From NCBI RefSeq assembly GCF_023101085.1, contig NZ_CP064703.1, positions 992,001 through 1,056,000 of the forward strand: 64,000 nt of DNA, in the 5' to 3' direction. Position 1 is the first letter of the stretch. Every line of letters begins with the position of its first letter. The notes under the pieces are model-generated. The model saw only the letters and a program-made list of their open reading frames with translations, was not told the DNA's origin and made no database searches. This document shows positions 34,834 through 46,520 of this stretch, one piece after another. This DNA comes from Bradyrhizobium sp. 170 (lineage in GTDB: Bacteria; Pseudomonadota; Alphaproteobacteria; Rhizobiales; Xanthobacteraceae). Made by a program: the position numbers and the translations under genes.

Positions 34834-36102
34834 CTATTCCGCCTGCTCGATCGCAGCCGGCATTCTTGCCACTGACATCAGTGATCGCGCCACCTGGTTG
34901 AGAAGCTGATCCGAGTTCTCCTCTTCGGCCAGCGACTTCGACAACAGAGCGACGACCGCGCTGTGGCGCAGTTGCTGGGCGATATTTTTCGCAGTCGTAT
35001 AGGCCGACATCTCGTAATGTTCGACACGTTGCGCCGCGCCGATCAGCGCGAGATCGGCCGCGGCGTCTTCCTTTTTCTCGCCTTCGGCCATGACCTCCTG
35101 GCCTTCCTCGATCAACCCCATCATTCCCTTGCACGGTTTCGCGCGGGCTGTCTTGCCGAGTAGATCGAAGCACTCGTTGATGCGCTCGACCTGGTTTTCG
35201 GTCTCGACCAGATGCTGCTCGAACAGCTCGCGCAGCTGATCGAAGCGCGCCGCCTCGGCCATTTTCGGCAGCGCCTTGGTCAGTTGCTTTTCCGCATGCA
35301 GGATGTCGCGGAGCTCATCGATCAACAGATCGTTCAGCCCGGCCTCGTCGGCCGGCGGCGAGCTTTCCGTGACGATGGCGCTGGCGGCGCCCTGTTCGGC
35401 CTGAATGGCCGGCGATTCCGTGAATACCCAGCCGTTGCCTTCGTTCCAGGGCCCGCGGGTGTCGATCTCGCCATGCTCACCGGTTCCGGTGGAATCGTTG
35501 AAGAACTGGTCGACCAATCCCGGCGTCGGTGCGATGCGGCCGATGCTGAAGGCCGGCTTGCTCATGCTCTCGAGCGCCAGCGAGAACGCCTTCATGTGGG
35601 TGATTTCCCGGGTCATCAGGAACTGCAGGGCGTCCTTGGTGCCGGCGTCATCGCAGAAATTGATCAGCCGCTCGTAGACGATCTTGGCCCGCGCCTCGGC
35701 CGCGATGTTGCTGCGCAGGTCGACGTCGAGTTCGCCTGTTACCTTGAGGTAATCGGCCGTCCAGGCGTTGCCTTGCGAATTGAACAGATTTACCCCGCCA
35801 CCACCTGCAATGGCGACGAGCGGATCGGCTTCGGCCGCTTGGCGGTCGAACTTCATGGGCTTGAGGTGCATGCGCGCCAGCGTGCCGACGATTTCAAGAT
35901 GACTCAGTTCCTCGGTGCCGATGTCCATCAAGAGATCCTTGCGGTCCGGATCCTCGCAATTGAGCCCCTGTATCGAATACTGCATAGCGGCCGCCAATTC
36001 GCCATTGGCGCCGCCGAACTGTTCAAGCAGCATATTGCCAAAGCGCGGGTCGGGTTCATCGACGCGGACGGTGAACATCAATTTCTTGACGTGGTGATAC
36101 AT
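34834..36102 (-). CDS. Manganese catalase fused to a DUF892 (YciE/YciF-type) ferritin-like domain
   Basis: A 422-residue fusion. The N-terminal domain is a Mn catalase: GANGELAAAMQY places Glu35, and GTEELSHLEIV gives Glu65 and His68, close to the ligands Glu35/Glu66/His69 of the Lactobacillus enzyme. EARAKIVYERLINF and LMTREITHMKAF supply the second Glu and His. From about residue 250 a DUF892 four-helix bundle follows (LNDLLIDELRDILHAEKQLTKALPKMA ... YEMSAYTTAKNIA). DUF892 proteins are stress-linked ferritin-like proteins. The gene is inserted between cpoB and tilS on the other strand. Predicted to remove hydrogen peroxide in the cytoplasm. Confidence 0.9.
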   Translation of the reverse strand: MYHHVKKLMFTVRVDEPDPRFGNMLLEQFGGANGELAAAMQYSIQGLNCEDPDRKDLLMDIGTEELSHLEIVGTLARMHLKPMKFDRQAAEADPLVAIAGGGGVNLFNSQGNAWTADYLKVTGELDVDLRSNIAAEARAKIVYERLINFCDDAGTKDALQFLMTREITHMKAFSLALESMSKPAFSIGRIAPTPGLVDQFFNDSTGTGEHGEIDTRGPWNEGNGWVFTESPAIQAEQGAASAIVTESSPPADEAGLNDLLIDELRDILHAEKQLTKALPKMAEAARFDQLRELFEQHLVETENQVERINECFDLLGKTARAKPCKGMMGLIEEGQEVMAEGEKKEDAAADLALIGAAQRVEHYEMSAYTTAKNIAQQLRHSAVVALLSKSLAEEENSDQLLNQVARSLMSVARMPAAIEQAE

Positions 36103-36302
36103 GGGATGGCCTCGAAGGTTGGGATGATGAGTCCCCGAACGGCACGCTCCGTGCTTTGTTCCTAACTAAACCGTGTGGGGCATAGGCCGTGCTCCGGCTC
36201 AATCGGAACTGGTCTCATGCAGCGGTTGATGGGGTGGCCTGCGTCTTGCGATCGTCGGCGGATGGCTCCAAACATAGGCGTTCCCATTGCGCCGGCCGAG
36301 CC

Positions 36303-37337
36303 ATGCCCGATCCTGACCAGTCCCCGATCTCGGTGCCGCAAGCGAAAGCTCTGTTCGCACAGTGGAAGGCCGCGCCCGCGCTCGTGCTGGCGGTATCCGG
36401 TGGTCCCGATTCCCTTGCCCTGATGTGGCTCGCCGCCCGCTGGCGCCGTGCGCTTTCGCGCGGGCCGCGATTGATCGCCGTCACCGTCGACCACGGTTTG
36501 CGCCCCGAGGCCGCACGCGAGGCGCGCGACGTCAAGCGCATCGCGCGTACGCTCGATCTACCCCATCGAACGTTACGCTGGACCGGGACCAAGCCGAAGA
36601 CCGGCTTGCCGGCCGCAGCCCGCGCGGCGCGCTATCGGCTGCTGGCGAAAGCCGCGCAGGCGAGCGGCGCGACGCACATCCTGACCGCGCATACCCGTGA
36701 CGACCAGGCCGAGACGCTGTTGATGCGGATGCTGCGCGGCAGCGGCATCGCCGGTCTCGCCGCGATGGCGCGCGAGACCGAGCGCGAGGGCGTGTGGCTG
36801 GCGCGGCCGTTGCTCGACGTTCCGAAATCCCGGCTCGTTGCGACGCTGGGCAAGGCGAAGATCGCCTTTGCCGACGATCCCACCAATCGGGACATGAACT
36901 TCACGCGGCCGCGGCTGCGCGCGTTGATGCCTGCGCTGGTCGAGGAGGGCGGCGACAGCCGAAACCTGGCGCGGCTGGCAACAAGGCTGGCACGGGCGAA
37001 TGCCGCGATTGAAGTGCTGGCCGACGGCGCCGAGCGCTATCTCGCCTTGAGAGATCGCGATGATGCCTCGCGCTTCGGATTCGATGCCGCCGCGTTTGCC
37101 GGTCTGCCAGAGGAAATCCGGCTTCGGCTGCTCAAGCGCGCAATTGACCGGGCCGGTCACGAAGGGCCCGCGGAACTCGGCAAGGTCGAAGCGCTGCTGG
37201 CGGTGCTGGACCGGGCCATTGCGAATGGCGAGAGGCAGACAAGGCTGAAACAGACGCTGGCGGGGGCGGCGATCAGCTTGACGAAGGGGCGAATTCATGT
37301 CGATTCAGCACCGCCGCGGAGGGGCAACCGGGCGTGA
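36303..37337 (+). CDS. tilS: tRNA(Ile)-lysidine synthetase
   Basis: A 344-residue enzyme that modifies the wobble cytidine of the CAU-anticodon isoleucine tRNA to lysidine. The PP-loop SGGPDS is at 32-37, and VTVDHGLRPEAAREA and HTRDDQAETLLMRMLRGSG are family signatures. NFTRPRLRALMPAL contains the conserved part after the catalytic domain. It is shorter than E. coli TilS, with a reduced C-terminal region as in other alphaproteobacteria. The ATG at 36303 fits homologues; an earlier in-frame ATG would add 38 residues. tilS next to ftsH is a widespread order. Confidence 0.93.
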   Translation: MPDPDQSPISVPQAKALFAQWKAAPALVLAVSGGPDSLALMWLAARWRRALSRGPRLIAVTVDHGLRPEAAREARDVKRIARTLDLPHRTLRWTGTKPKTGLPAAARAARYRLLAKAAQASGATHILTAHTRDDQAETLLMRMLRGSGIAGLAAMARETEREGVWLARPLLDVPKSRLVATLGKAKIAFADDPTNRDMNFTRPRLRALMPALVEEGGDSRNLARLATRLARANAAIEVLADGAERYLALRDRDDASRFGFDAAAFAGLPEEIRLRLLKRAIDRAGHEGPAELGKVEALLAVLDRAIANGERQTRLKQTLAGAAISLTKGRIHVDSAPPRRGNRA

Positions 37338-37471
37338 GAAGCGTTCTCATACCGCAATATCAGCGATATCGGGACGAAGAGCCTTAACCACCTCGGAAAA
37401 ACCTCGGCTTTTGCGTCATTTTTTGACCGGGAATCGCGTTAAGATGCGTTAAATAGTCCCGTGTGGTTCCC

Positions 37472-37500
37472 TTGGCATTGACCCGGACGCCACCTAGATT
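37472..37500 (+). promoter_or_regulatory. Candidate ftsH promoter
   Basis: TTGGCA (37472-37477), 17 bases and TAGATT (37495-37500) match a housekeeping promoter, ending 104 bp before the ATG. CTTGGC at the same place also resembles the -35 of RpoH promoters, which would fit heat control of ftsH. Confidence 0.5.
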
Positions 37501-37604
37501 GGGTGCAGTGGACCGGGGATTCTCGCCTCACTACCCAAGGAATACTCAAGGGTTTACTGCCAAGGATATAGGGCCGCGATCCGCGCGACCACGAAGGAAG
37601 ATCA

Positions 37605-39527
<1,923 letters not shown>

Positions 39528-39548
39528 GCTGGCAGCATTCGAATAGAG

Positions 39549-39576
39549 AAACGCGGCGGAAACGCCGCGTTTTTTT
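39549..39576 (+). terminator. Rho-independent terminator after ftsH
   Basis: AAACGCGGCG, a GAAA loop and CGCCGCGTTT form a perfect 10 bp stem, followed by further Ts to position 39576. It starts 21 bp after the ftsH stop codon. Confidence 0.93.
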
Positions 39577-39707
39577 ATGTCGGCGATGTCATCGTTAGCC
39601 ATGGCGTGGCTCGGCACACCATGGCACGTGTGCGCCACAAGAGAGAGCGTCGGCCGAGCCGCGCCTGTCGCGCCCATCGGCCCAAGCGCCCGTACATGGG
39701 AGATGAG

Positions 39708-39905
39708 TTATGCCTTCGCCGGGGCGCCGAGATGCACGGCCAGGATATGCTCCGGCGTCTCTACCACTTCGATCGTCTCCCCGTCGCCGCCGACAAAGGC
39801 AAGAACGGTGCACTCGCCGTCGCGTGACATGCTGCCGACGAGCGCGATATTGATATGGACGGGCTGCCCCGTCTCGAACCTCGTGCATTGAATCCAGAAG
39901 CGCAT
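39708..39905 (-). CDS. Small hypothetical protein (65 aa)
   Basis: A 65-residue protein: MRFWIQCTRFETGQPVHINI, then GSMSRDGECTVLAFVGGDGETIEVVETPEHIL. A strong ribosome site (GAGGAG, 7 nt before ATG) and balanced composition support a real gene. I recognise no named family; it resembles small conserved proteins of unknown function in Bradyrhizobium. It lies between the ftsH terminator and a family B repeat, on the opposite strand to ftsH. No membrane segment is seen. Confidence 0.7.
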   Translation of the reverse strand: MRFWIQCTRFETGQPVHINIALVGSMSRDGECTVLAFVGGDGETIEVVETPEHILAVHLGAPAKA

Positions 39906-39946
39906 CGCATTCTCCTCGATCTTTCGCGGTGATCATAAGGACAGTT

Positions 39947-40032
39947 GTAGGGTGGGCAAAGCGAAGCGTGCCCACCATCTTGCGGAGTGCAGATGGTGGG
40001 CACGGCGCAAAGTGCGCCTTTGCCCACCCTAC
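39947..40032. repeat. Palindromic intergenic repeat, family B, copy 3
   Basis: An 86 bp element with arms GTAGGGTGGGCAAAGCG and GCGCCTTTGCCCACCCTAC and the inner GCGTGCCCACCAT / ATGGTGGGCACGGC pair. It is the third copy after 5182 and 8204. It lies just after the end of metE on that gene's strand. Confidence 0.9.
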
Positions 40033-40044
40033 GCAGCTCCTGTG

Positions 40045-42432
40045 CTACGCCAGCGCCCGCAATTCGCGAGCCGCCGCCACCATGTTGACGAGCGCGGGCC
40101 GCACCTCTTCCCATTTGCGGGTCTTCAATCCGCAATCCGGATTGATCCAGATCTGGGCGTCGGAAAGCCGCGCTCGCGCGAGCTTGAGCAGGCCGGTCAT
40201 CTCGCCGATCTCGGGTACCCGCGGCGAGTGGATGTCGTAGACGCCGGGGCCGATTTCGTTCGGATAGCGGTAGTCCCTGAACGCGTCGAGTAATTCCATC
40301 TTCGAGCGCGAGGTCTCGATTGAAATCACGTCAGCGTCCATCGCGCCGATCGCGCCGATGATGTCGTTGAACTCCGAGTAGCACATATGGGTGTGGATCT
40401 GCGTCTCGTCGCGCACGCCGGACGAGCAGAGGCGGAAGGCGTCGACGGCCCAGTCCAGATAGGCCTTCCATTCGGATTTGCGCAGCGGCAAGCCTTCCCG
40501 CAGCGCCGCCTCGTCGATCTGGATCATGCCGGCGCCGGCAGCCTCGAGATCGGCGACCTCGTCGCGGATCGCGAGCGCGATCTGCCGGCAGGTCTCGCTG
40601 CGGGCGATGTCGTCGCGCACGAACGACCAGTTCAGGATGGTGACGGGGCCGGTCAGCATTGCCTTCATCGGCTTTTTCGTCAGTGACTGGGCATACTGCC
40701 ACCACTCGACCGTCATCGGCTTCGGGCGCGAGACGTCACCGAACAAAACCGGCGGACGGACGTAGCGCGATCCGTAGGATTGCACCCAGCCATGGGTGGT
40801 GAAGGCGAAGCCCGCGAGCTGCTCGCCGAAGTACTGCACCATGTCGTTGCGCTCGAACTCGCCATGCACGAGCACGTCGAGACCGATGGTTTCCTGCCAC
40901 TCTACCGCCTGGGCCGTCTGGTCCTGCAAATAAACCTTGTAGACTTCATCCGTCAGCGTACCGCTGGCGTGCGCGGCGCGCGCTTTCCTGACTTCGGGCG
41001 TCTGCGGAAACGAGCCGATGGTCGTGGTCGGGAAAGCCGGCAGGTTGAAGCGCTCGTGCTGAACGCCGGCGCGGTCGGCGAAGGGGCTGGCGCGGCGGCG
41101 CATGGCGTCATCGATGCCGGCGATGCGCGCCGCCACCTTCGCATTGTGAATCCGCGGCGAGGCCTTGCGGGCGGCGGCTGCCTGGTCCGAAGCTTTCAGG
41201 CTGGCCTCGACCGCTCCGCGTCCACCGGCGAGCGCCGTCCCGAGCGTCGTCAGCTCCTCGAGCTTCTGTACCGAGAACGCCAGCCAGCTTGTGACTTCGG
41301 AATCGAGCCCCGTTTCCAGCGCCAGATCGATCGGGACATGCAGTAGCGAGCAGGAGGGTGCGATCTGCACACGCTCCCTGCCGCGTTTCGCGATCACGGG
41401 CGCGAGCCGGTCGAGGATCCGGCTCAAATCCGCGCGCCAGATGTTTCGGCCATCGATGATGCCGAGCGACAGCACGCGGTCATCCGGAAAATCGGCGAGG
41501 CCGTCGATCTGTTCAGGCGCGCGTACCAGGTCGAGATGCAGGCCGGCGATGGGCAGCGCCAGCGCGGTGTCGCGGTTGCCGGCCAGCCCGCCGAAATAGG
41601 TCGCGAGCATGATCTTGAGCTGCGGCACCGCGTTGGCGATCTCTGTATAGGCGTAACGCAGTGCCTGCTGGGCGACGATGTCGAGGTCGAGCACGAGGCA
41701 TGGCTCGTCGATCTGCACCCATTCAGCGCCCCGGTAGGCCAGTTCGCGCAGCACGTCGATGTAGACCGGCAGCAGCCGGTCGAGCAGCGACAGTGGATTG
41801 AAGCTGGCGTCCTTGCTTTTTGCCAGCTTGAGAAACGTGACCGGGCCGACGAGCACGGGGCGGGTCTGATAGCCCAGCGCCTTGGCTTCGTCGTATTCCT
41901 CGATCGGTTTGCGAGAGGCGAGGGTGAACTGCTGATCCTTCGTCAGTTCAGGCACCATGTAGTGGTAGTTGGTGTCGAACCATTTTGTCATTTCCTGCGC
42001 GGGCACGCCGTGCGCGGCGTCGTGCCCGTGATGCGCATGGTCGCAGCTCGCCTCGTGCGTTGTGCCTTGCGCGCCGCGGGCCATTGCAAAGTAGGTCGCA
42101 AGCGGGACCGGGCCGCCGTTCCAGCGATAGATTTCCGGTATCGCGCCGACCATCACTGACGTGTCGAGCATCTGGTCGTAGAAGGAGAAATCGTTCGACG
42201 GGATCACGTTGACGCCGAGTTTTTTCTGGCGCGCCCAGTTGGCGGCGCGAAGACCGGCGCCGGCTTCGATCAGCGCCTTCTCGTCGATCGCGCCGGACCA
42301 GAAACTTTCCAATGCGAATTTCAGCTCGCGGCGCGGGCCGATACGTGGTGTGCCGAGGGAAGCAACGGGAAGCGAGGAAGTGGAGATCGTGGAAGGAGAC
42401 GACGTAGAAGATGGCGATGTAGAAGAAGACAT
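40045..42432 (-). CDS. metE: Cobalamin-independent methionine synthase
   Basis: A 795-residue MetE, which transfers a methyl group from methyltetrahydrofolate polyglutamate to homocysteine without B12. The C-terminal barrel has HTHMCYSEFND (zinc His and Cys), ISIETSRSKMELL and INPDCGLKTRKWEE (second zinc Cys). VLVHGEFERNDMVQYFGEQ is a family signature. The N-terminus is unusually Ser/Thr-rich (STSPSSTSSPSTIST), so the real start could be later; the ATG at 42432 is used. A cobalamin riboswitch lies directly upstream, so high B12 should shut the gene off. A B12-dependent MetH is expected elsewhere. Confidence 0.96.
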   Translation of the reverse strand: MSSSTSPSSTSSPSTISTSSLPVASLGTPRIGPRRELKFALESFWSGAIDEKALIEAGAGLRAANWARQKKLGVNVIPSNDFSFYDQMLDTSVMVGAIPEIYRWNGGPVPLATYFAMARGAQGTTHEASCDHAHHGHDAAHGVPAQEMTKWFDTNYHYMVPELTKDQQFTLASRKPIEEYDEAKALGYQTRPVLVGPVTFLKLAKSKDASFNPLSLLDRLLPVYIDVLRELAYRGAEWVQIDEPCLVLDLDIVAQQALRYAYTEIANAVPQLKIMLATYFGGLAGNRDTALALPIAGLHLDLVRAPEQIDGLADFPDDRVLSLGIIDGRNIWRADLSRILDRLAPVIAKRGRERVQIAPSCSLLHVPIDLALETGLDSEVTSWLAFSVQKLEELTTLGTALAGGRGAVEASLKASDQAAAARKASPRIHNAKVAARIAGIDDAMRRRASPFADRAGVQHERFNLPAFPTTTIGSFPQTPEVRKARAAHASGTLTDEVYKVYLQDQTAQAVEWQETIGLDVLVHGEFERNDMVQYFGEQLAGFAFTTHGWVQSYGSRYVRPPVLFGDVSRPKPMTVEWWQYAQSLTKKPMKAMLTGPVTILNWSFVRDDIARSETCRQIALAIRDEVADLEAAGAGMIQIDEAALREGLPLRKSEWKAYLDWAVDAFRLCSSGVRDETQIHTHMCYSEFNDIIGAIGAMDADVISIETSRSKMELLDAFRDYRYPNEIGPGVYDIHSPRVPEIGEMTGLLKLARARLSDAQIWINPDCGLKTRKWEEVRPALVNMVAAARELRALA

Positions 42433-42549
42433 TGGCTTAACCCCAAAAGTTGGGGGCAAAGGCCGAAGTGACACGTCTGGATTCCGCGGACGGCGGAGCG
42501 CGCGCGGAATCGCAACCGCACCACCGGGACACCCCGCCCGAGGACGTGT

Positions 42550-42745
42550 ATGTTGTCGAGGCAGGTCTCCTGGCTCGCGGGTCAGTGCTGCTGTCCGGCC
42601 TTCCCGAAACCACGCAAGGTCTCAGTGACTTTGTTGGACAGCGGCTCGCCGCTTACAGTTGCGGGGGCAGCTCCGGCTTTGGCTTTTCGGCCGCACCGGC
42701 TTCCCTCTTAGCTTCGGGCCGAATGAGCCCGAAGAACCACGACGG
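42550..42745 (-). ncRNA. Cobalamin riboswitch upstream of metE
   Basis: On the minus strand, AGGGAAGCCGGTG near 42710 is followed by GCTGCCCCCGCAACTGTAAGC (42651-42671). The B12 box AGCCAGGAGACCTGCC follows at 42560-42575. Order and spacing match the cobalamin riboswitch, with the box nearest the gene. It ends about 120 bp before metE, leaving space for an expression platform. B12 binding should repress metE. The rest of the 419 bp gap holds no gene. Confidence 0.95.
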
Positions 42746-42851
42746 GTTCAGTTAAGGTCAACGGCGATCTCAGTCAATACGAGATCGGGTGGCGCCGACC
42801 GCATTGGCTTTTCAATGAATTCCATATCGACCGGCAAGATGACGGAACAGT

Positions 42852-43772
42852 TCACCTCTGCGGCATGCCTGTGGGAACGATGGTTCTGATGATGGAGGCG
42901 TCGAGCGCTTCGTAATCGTGCAGCCCGATCGTTGCGTAAAGTTCGGCGCGCGTCTGCATCTGGTCGAGCATCTTGCAGGTGCTGCCATAGCGTTTGAGGG
43001 CGGCGAACAGATTCTGCTGGGCCTTGTTGGCGACGCGGAGCGACGATACCGGCCAGATCACCATGCGATAGCCCATGGCCTCGAACTCGGACGCGGTGAA
43101 GAACGGCGTCTTGCCGAACTCGGTCATGTTCGCCAGCATCGGAACGCCGGGAATGCGCCTGGCGAACTCCTGGAACATCTCGCGCGAAATCATTGCTTCC
43201 GGGAAGATCGCATCCGCTCCCGCTTCCAGATAGAGCTTTGCACGCGCTACCGCGCCGTCCATGCCTTCGCTGGCTGCGGCGTCCGTTCTCGCAATCAGAT
43301 AGAGATGACGCCGCGCCTTGGCAGCGGCGGCGACCTTGGCCGCCATGTCGCGCGCATCCGCCAGCTTCTTGTCGTTGAGATGGCCGCATTTTTTCGGAAG
43401 CAACTGGTCCTCGATGTGAACGGCCGCGGCACCGGCGTCCTCGAAGGTGCGCACCATGTTCATGACGTTGAGCGCTTCGCCATAGCCGGTGTCGCCATCG
43501 ACCAGCACCGGCAGGCCGCTGGCGCGCGCCACCTGGCGGATGAAGAAGGCGACTTCCTCGATCGTGATGATGCCGAGATCCGGCAGGCCCATCGATGCTG
43601 TCATCGCCGCGCCGGACAGATAGAGCGCGGAAAAGCCCGCGTCGCGGGCCTGCAGCGCGGCCATTCCGTTGTGCGTGCCCGGCATCTGGAGGATGCCTGG
43701 CTTGTCCAGGAGATCGCGAAAGCGGACCCCGGCCGGCCTGTCGGCCAGATCAGTACCCAGGAGATACACCAT
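42852..43772 (-). CDS. prpB: Methylisocitrate lyase
   Basis: A 306-residue member of the isocitrate lyase/PEP mutase superfamily. It cleaves 2-methylisocitrate to pyruvate and succinate in the methylcitrate cycle of propionate use. LVDGDTGYGEALNV binds the metal, and LPKKCGHLNDKKL carries the KKCGH catalytic motif. ARTDAAASEGMDGAVARAKLY follows. AAGGAAG supports the ATG at 43772. It starts 10 bp after prpC ends, so prpDCB form an operon read on the minus strand. The usual enzyme length is about 295. Confidence 0.92.
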   Translation of the reverse strand: MVYLLGTDLADRPAGVRFRDLLDKPGILQMPGTHNGMAALQARDAGFSALYLSGAAMTASMGLPDLGIITIEEVAFFIRQVARASGLPVLVDGDTGYGEALNVMNMVRTFEDAGAAAVHIEDQLLPKKCGHLNDKKLADARDMAAKVAAAAKARRHLYLIARTDAAASEGMDGAVARAKLYLEAGADAIFPEAMISREMFQEFARRIPGVPMLANMTEFGKTPFFTASEFEAMGYRMVIWPVSSLRVANKAQQNLFAALKRYGSTCKMLDQMQTRAELYATIGLHDYEALDASIIRTIVPTGMPQR

Positions 43773-43782
43773 TGTTGCTTCC

Positions 43783-44955
43783 TTACGCGGCGCGTGGGGC
43801 GATGGCCGCCTTGCCACGCTCATGCAACGGCACAAACTTCAGATTCTCCGGGCCGATATAGTTCGCGGCCGGGCGGATGATCTTGTTGTTGATGCGCTGC
43901 TCCATCACATGCGCCGCCCACCCCGACGTACGGGAAATCACGAACAGCGGCGTGAACATCGCGGTCGGCACTCCCATCGCGTGGTAGGAGACTGCGCTGA
44001 ACCAGTCGAGATTGGCGAACATCTTTTTGGCATCGGCCATGACGGCCTCGATCCGGTCGGCGATTTCGAACATCCGGGTGTTCTCACCCTCGATGCTGAG
44101 GCGGCGCGCGACTTCCTTGATCACCTTGTTGCGCGGGTCGGCAATGGTGTAGACCGGGTGACCGAAGCCGATGACGACCTCTCTGGCCGCGACCCTGCGG
44201 CGGATATCGGCCTCCGCCTCGTCCGTATCGCCGTAGCGCTTCTGCACTTCGAACGCGATCTCGTTGGCGCCGCCGTGCTTCGGCCCGCGCAGCGCGCCGA
44301 TCGCTCCGGTGACCGCGGAGTAGAGGTCGGAGCCGGTGCCCGCGATCGAGCGCGCCGTGAACGTCGAGGCGTTGTACTCGTGCTCCGCGTAGAGGATCAG
44401 CGAGGTATGCATCGCGCGCTCGTGCGATGGCGGCGGCATTCTGCCATGAAGCAAATGCAGGAAGTGCGAGCCGATCGAATCGTCGTCGGTTTCGACGTCA
44501 ATCCGGCGGCCATGGTGGGCGTAGTGGTGCCAGTACAGCAGCATCGACCCAAGCGAGGCCATCAGCCGGTCGGCAATGTCGCGCGCGCCGGGCTGATTGT
44601 GATCATGGGCCTCGGGAAGGATGCAGCCGAGCGCGGAAACGCCGCTTCTGAGCACGTCCATCGGATGCGCGGCGGCAGGCAGCAATTCCAGCGTCTGCAA
44701 TACCGCTGAAGGTAACCCGCGAAGCGCCTTCAGCTTGGCCTTGTAGTTTCTGAGCTCCGACAAGGTGGGCAGGCTGCCGTGAACGAGGAGATACGCGATC
44801 TCCTCGAATTCGCAGCTTTCGGCGACGTCGAGAATGTCGTAGCCGCGATAATGCAGGTCGTTTCCGGTGCGGCCGACCGTGCACAGCGCGGTGTCGCCGG
44901 CGATCACGCCTGAAAGTGCGACCGATTTCTTGGGCGAAGGCTTGATGTCCGTCAT
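43783..44955 (-). CDS. prpC: 2-methylcitrate synthase (citrate synthase family)
   Basis: A 390-residue short-type citrate synthase. Catalytic residues are visible: His in [12 protein letters not shown], His in GFGHPVYT and Asp in [38 protein letters not shown] is a strong signature. The order prpD-prpC-prpB and the length identify it as the enzyme joining propionyl-CoA with oxaloacetate. Citrate synthase side activity is likely, as in other PrpC enzymes. AAGGGAG precedes the ATG. Confidence 0.92.
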   Translation of the reverse strand: MTDIKPSPKKSVALSGVIAGDTALCTVGRTGNDLHYRGYDILDVAESCEFEEIAYLLVHGSLPTLSELRNYKAKLKALRGLPSAVLQTLELLPAAAHPMDVLRSGVSALGCILPEAHDHNQPGARDIADRLMASLGSMLLYWHHYAHHGRRIDVETDDDSIGSHFLHLLHGRMPPPSHERAMHTSLILYAEHEYNASTFTARSIAGTGSDLYSAVTGAIGALRGPKHGGANEIAFEVQKRYGDTDEAEADIRRRVAAREVVIGFGHPVYTIADPRNKVIKEVARRLSIEGENTRMFEIADRIEAVMADAKKMFANLDWFSAVSYHAMGVPTAMFTPLFVISRTSGWAAHVMEQRINNKIIRPAANYIGPENLKFVPLHERGKAAIAPRAA

Positions 44956-44966
44956 TTTAATCTCCC

Positions 44967-46520
44967 TTATCGATTGCTGGCGGCGCGCTGGACCGCAACC
45001 GGAGCAGTGTCGCGCCAGTCGAAGATGCCGTGCGTCGATGTGCTGCCGAGAAATTTTGGATCGATCGCGAAGGTGAGGTCGGTCAGTTCACCTGCTTTGA
45101 GCGAGGCCAGTCGTTCCACCGTAGCGATGAAGCGATCCTGCTCAGCCGCGCTGATTACGCCTTCCGCCAGGTTGCGGAATTTCCGGATATAGTCCGGCCG
45201 CCTGAACGGGCGGGCGCCGAGCGGATGCGCGTCAGCCAGCGCTAGTTCGTCGCTGATGACGGAGCCACCCTTCAGTCTCACGACAACGCGGCCGCCGAAC
45301 GCCTTTTCCTTCGGATCGTGGCTGTGGTAGCGGCGGGTCCATGCGGGGTCTTCGATCGTCGAGATCTTGCGCCACAGCGCCACCGTGGTTTCGCGACCGG
45401 CGCGCTCGGGGGCGTAGGATCGCTCGTGATGCCAGCCGCCGTCTTCGAGCGCGACCGCGAAAATATACATGATCGAATGGTCGAGCGTTTCGCGGCTCGC
45501 CTTCGGGTCCATCTTCTGCGGGTCGTTGGCGCCGGTGCCGATGACGTAGTGGGTGTGGTGGCTGGTGTGGACGACGATGCTTTCGATCTTCGAGAGATCG
45601 CCGATCTTCGGTCCCAGCCGGCGTGCGAGGTCGATCAGGGCCTGGCTCTGGTATTCGGCCGAGTGCTCCTTGGTGTAGGTGTCGAGAATGGCGCGCTTGG
45701 GTTCGCCCTTTTCCGGCAGCGGCACTGCGTACTCCGCCTTGGGGCCGCTGAGCAGCCAGGCGATAAAACCGTCCTCGCCCTCATAGGCGGGTGACGGTGC
45801 GCCTTCGCCGCGCATCACGCGATCGACGGATTCAATCGCCATCTTGCCGGCGAAGGCCGGCGCATAGGCCTTCCAGCTCGATATCTCGCCCTTGCGCGAC
45901 TGCCGCGTGGTCGTGGTGACGTGGAGCGCCTGCTGAACGGCCTGATAGATCGTCTCGGCAGGCAAGCCGAGCAGCGCGCCGATCCCGGCGGCGGCAGACG
46001 GCCCGAGATGGGCGATGTGATCGATCTTGTGCTCGTGCAGGCAGATGCCTTTCACGAGGTCGACCTGAATTTCATAGGCCGCCGCCAGCCCTCGAACGAG
46101 GTCCGCGCCCGTCAGCCCGCAGTGCTGGGCGACAGCCAGCAATGGCGGAATGTTGTCGCCGGGATGCGAATAGTCCGCCGCCAGAAACGTGTCGTGGAAA
46201 TCGAGCTCGCGGACGGCGACGCCGTTGGCCCAGGCGGCCCATTCCGGCGAAATCCGCTGCGGCCTTGTCAGGCCGAACACGGTGGCCCCCGGCTGGAACG
46301 GATGCGCCTCGGCCTGCGCTCGCGCGCTGGCAACGGGACGCCGCGCCACCGAGGCCGCGGCAACGGCGGCGTTGTCGATGATGCGGTTGCCCAGCATCTC
46401 CACCACATCGCTCTCGACCGCGACCGGGTCGGCGGCGACCTCGGCGATCTTCCAGGCCAGTTGGCTCGCGCGCGGGAGATGATCGGCCGATTTGGACGTG
46501 CGAACGCTATGCTGTTTCAA
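44967..46520 (-). CDS. prpD: 2-methylcitrate dehydratase (MmgE/PrpD family)
   Basis: A 517-residue MmgE/PrpD protein that dehydrates 2-methylcitrate to 2-methylaconitate. Markers are [34 protein letters not shown]-type text ([33 protein letters not shown]) and [16 protein letters not shown]. The start is TTG at 46520, overlapping the TGA of the thioesterase gene (TTGA), with AAGGAAG upstream. Translation is thus coupled to the preceding gene. It is the first of the three cycle enzymes. Confidence 0.92.
   Translation of the reverse strand: MKQHSVRTSKSADHLPRASQLAWKIAEVAADPVAVESDVVEMLGNRIIDNAAVAAASVARRPVASARAQAEAHPFQPGATVFGLTRPQRISPEWAAWANGVAVRELDFHDTFLAADYSHPGDNIPPLLAVAQHCGLTGADLVRGLAAAYEIQVDLVKGICLHEHKIDHIAHLGPSAAAGIGALLGLPAETIYQAVQQALHVTTTTRQSRKGEISSWKAYAPAFAGKMAIESVDRVMRGEGAPSPAYEGEDGFIAWLLSGPKAEYAVPLPEKGEPKRAILDTYTKEHSAEYQSQALIDLARRLGPKIGDLSKIESIVVHTSHHTHYVIGTGANDPQKMDPKASRETLDHSIMYIFAVALEDGGWHHERSYAPERAGRETTVALWRKISTIEDPAWTRRYHSHDPKEKAFGGRVVVRLKGGSVISDELALADAHPLGARPFRRPDYIRKFRNLAEGVISAAEQDRFIATVERLASLKAGELTDLTFAIDPKFLGSTSTHGIFDWRDTAPVAVQRAASNR

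Noticed and set aside
37440..37455. TTAAGATGCGTTAA before ftsH as a CtrA box
   Set aside because: Spacing between TTAA halves is six bases, not seven, and flanks do not match the consensus.
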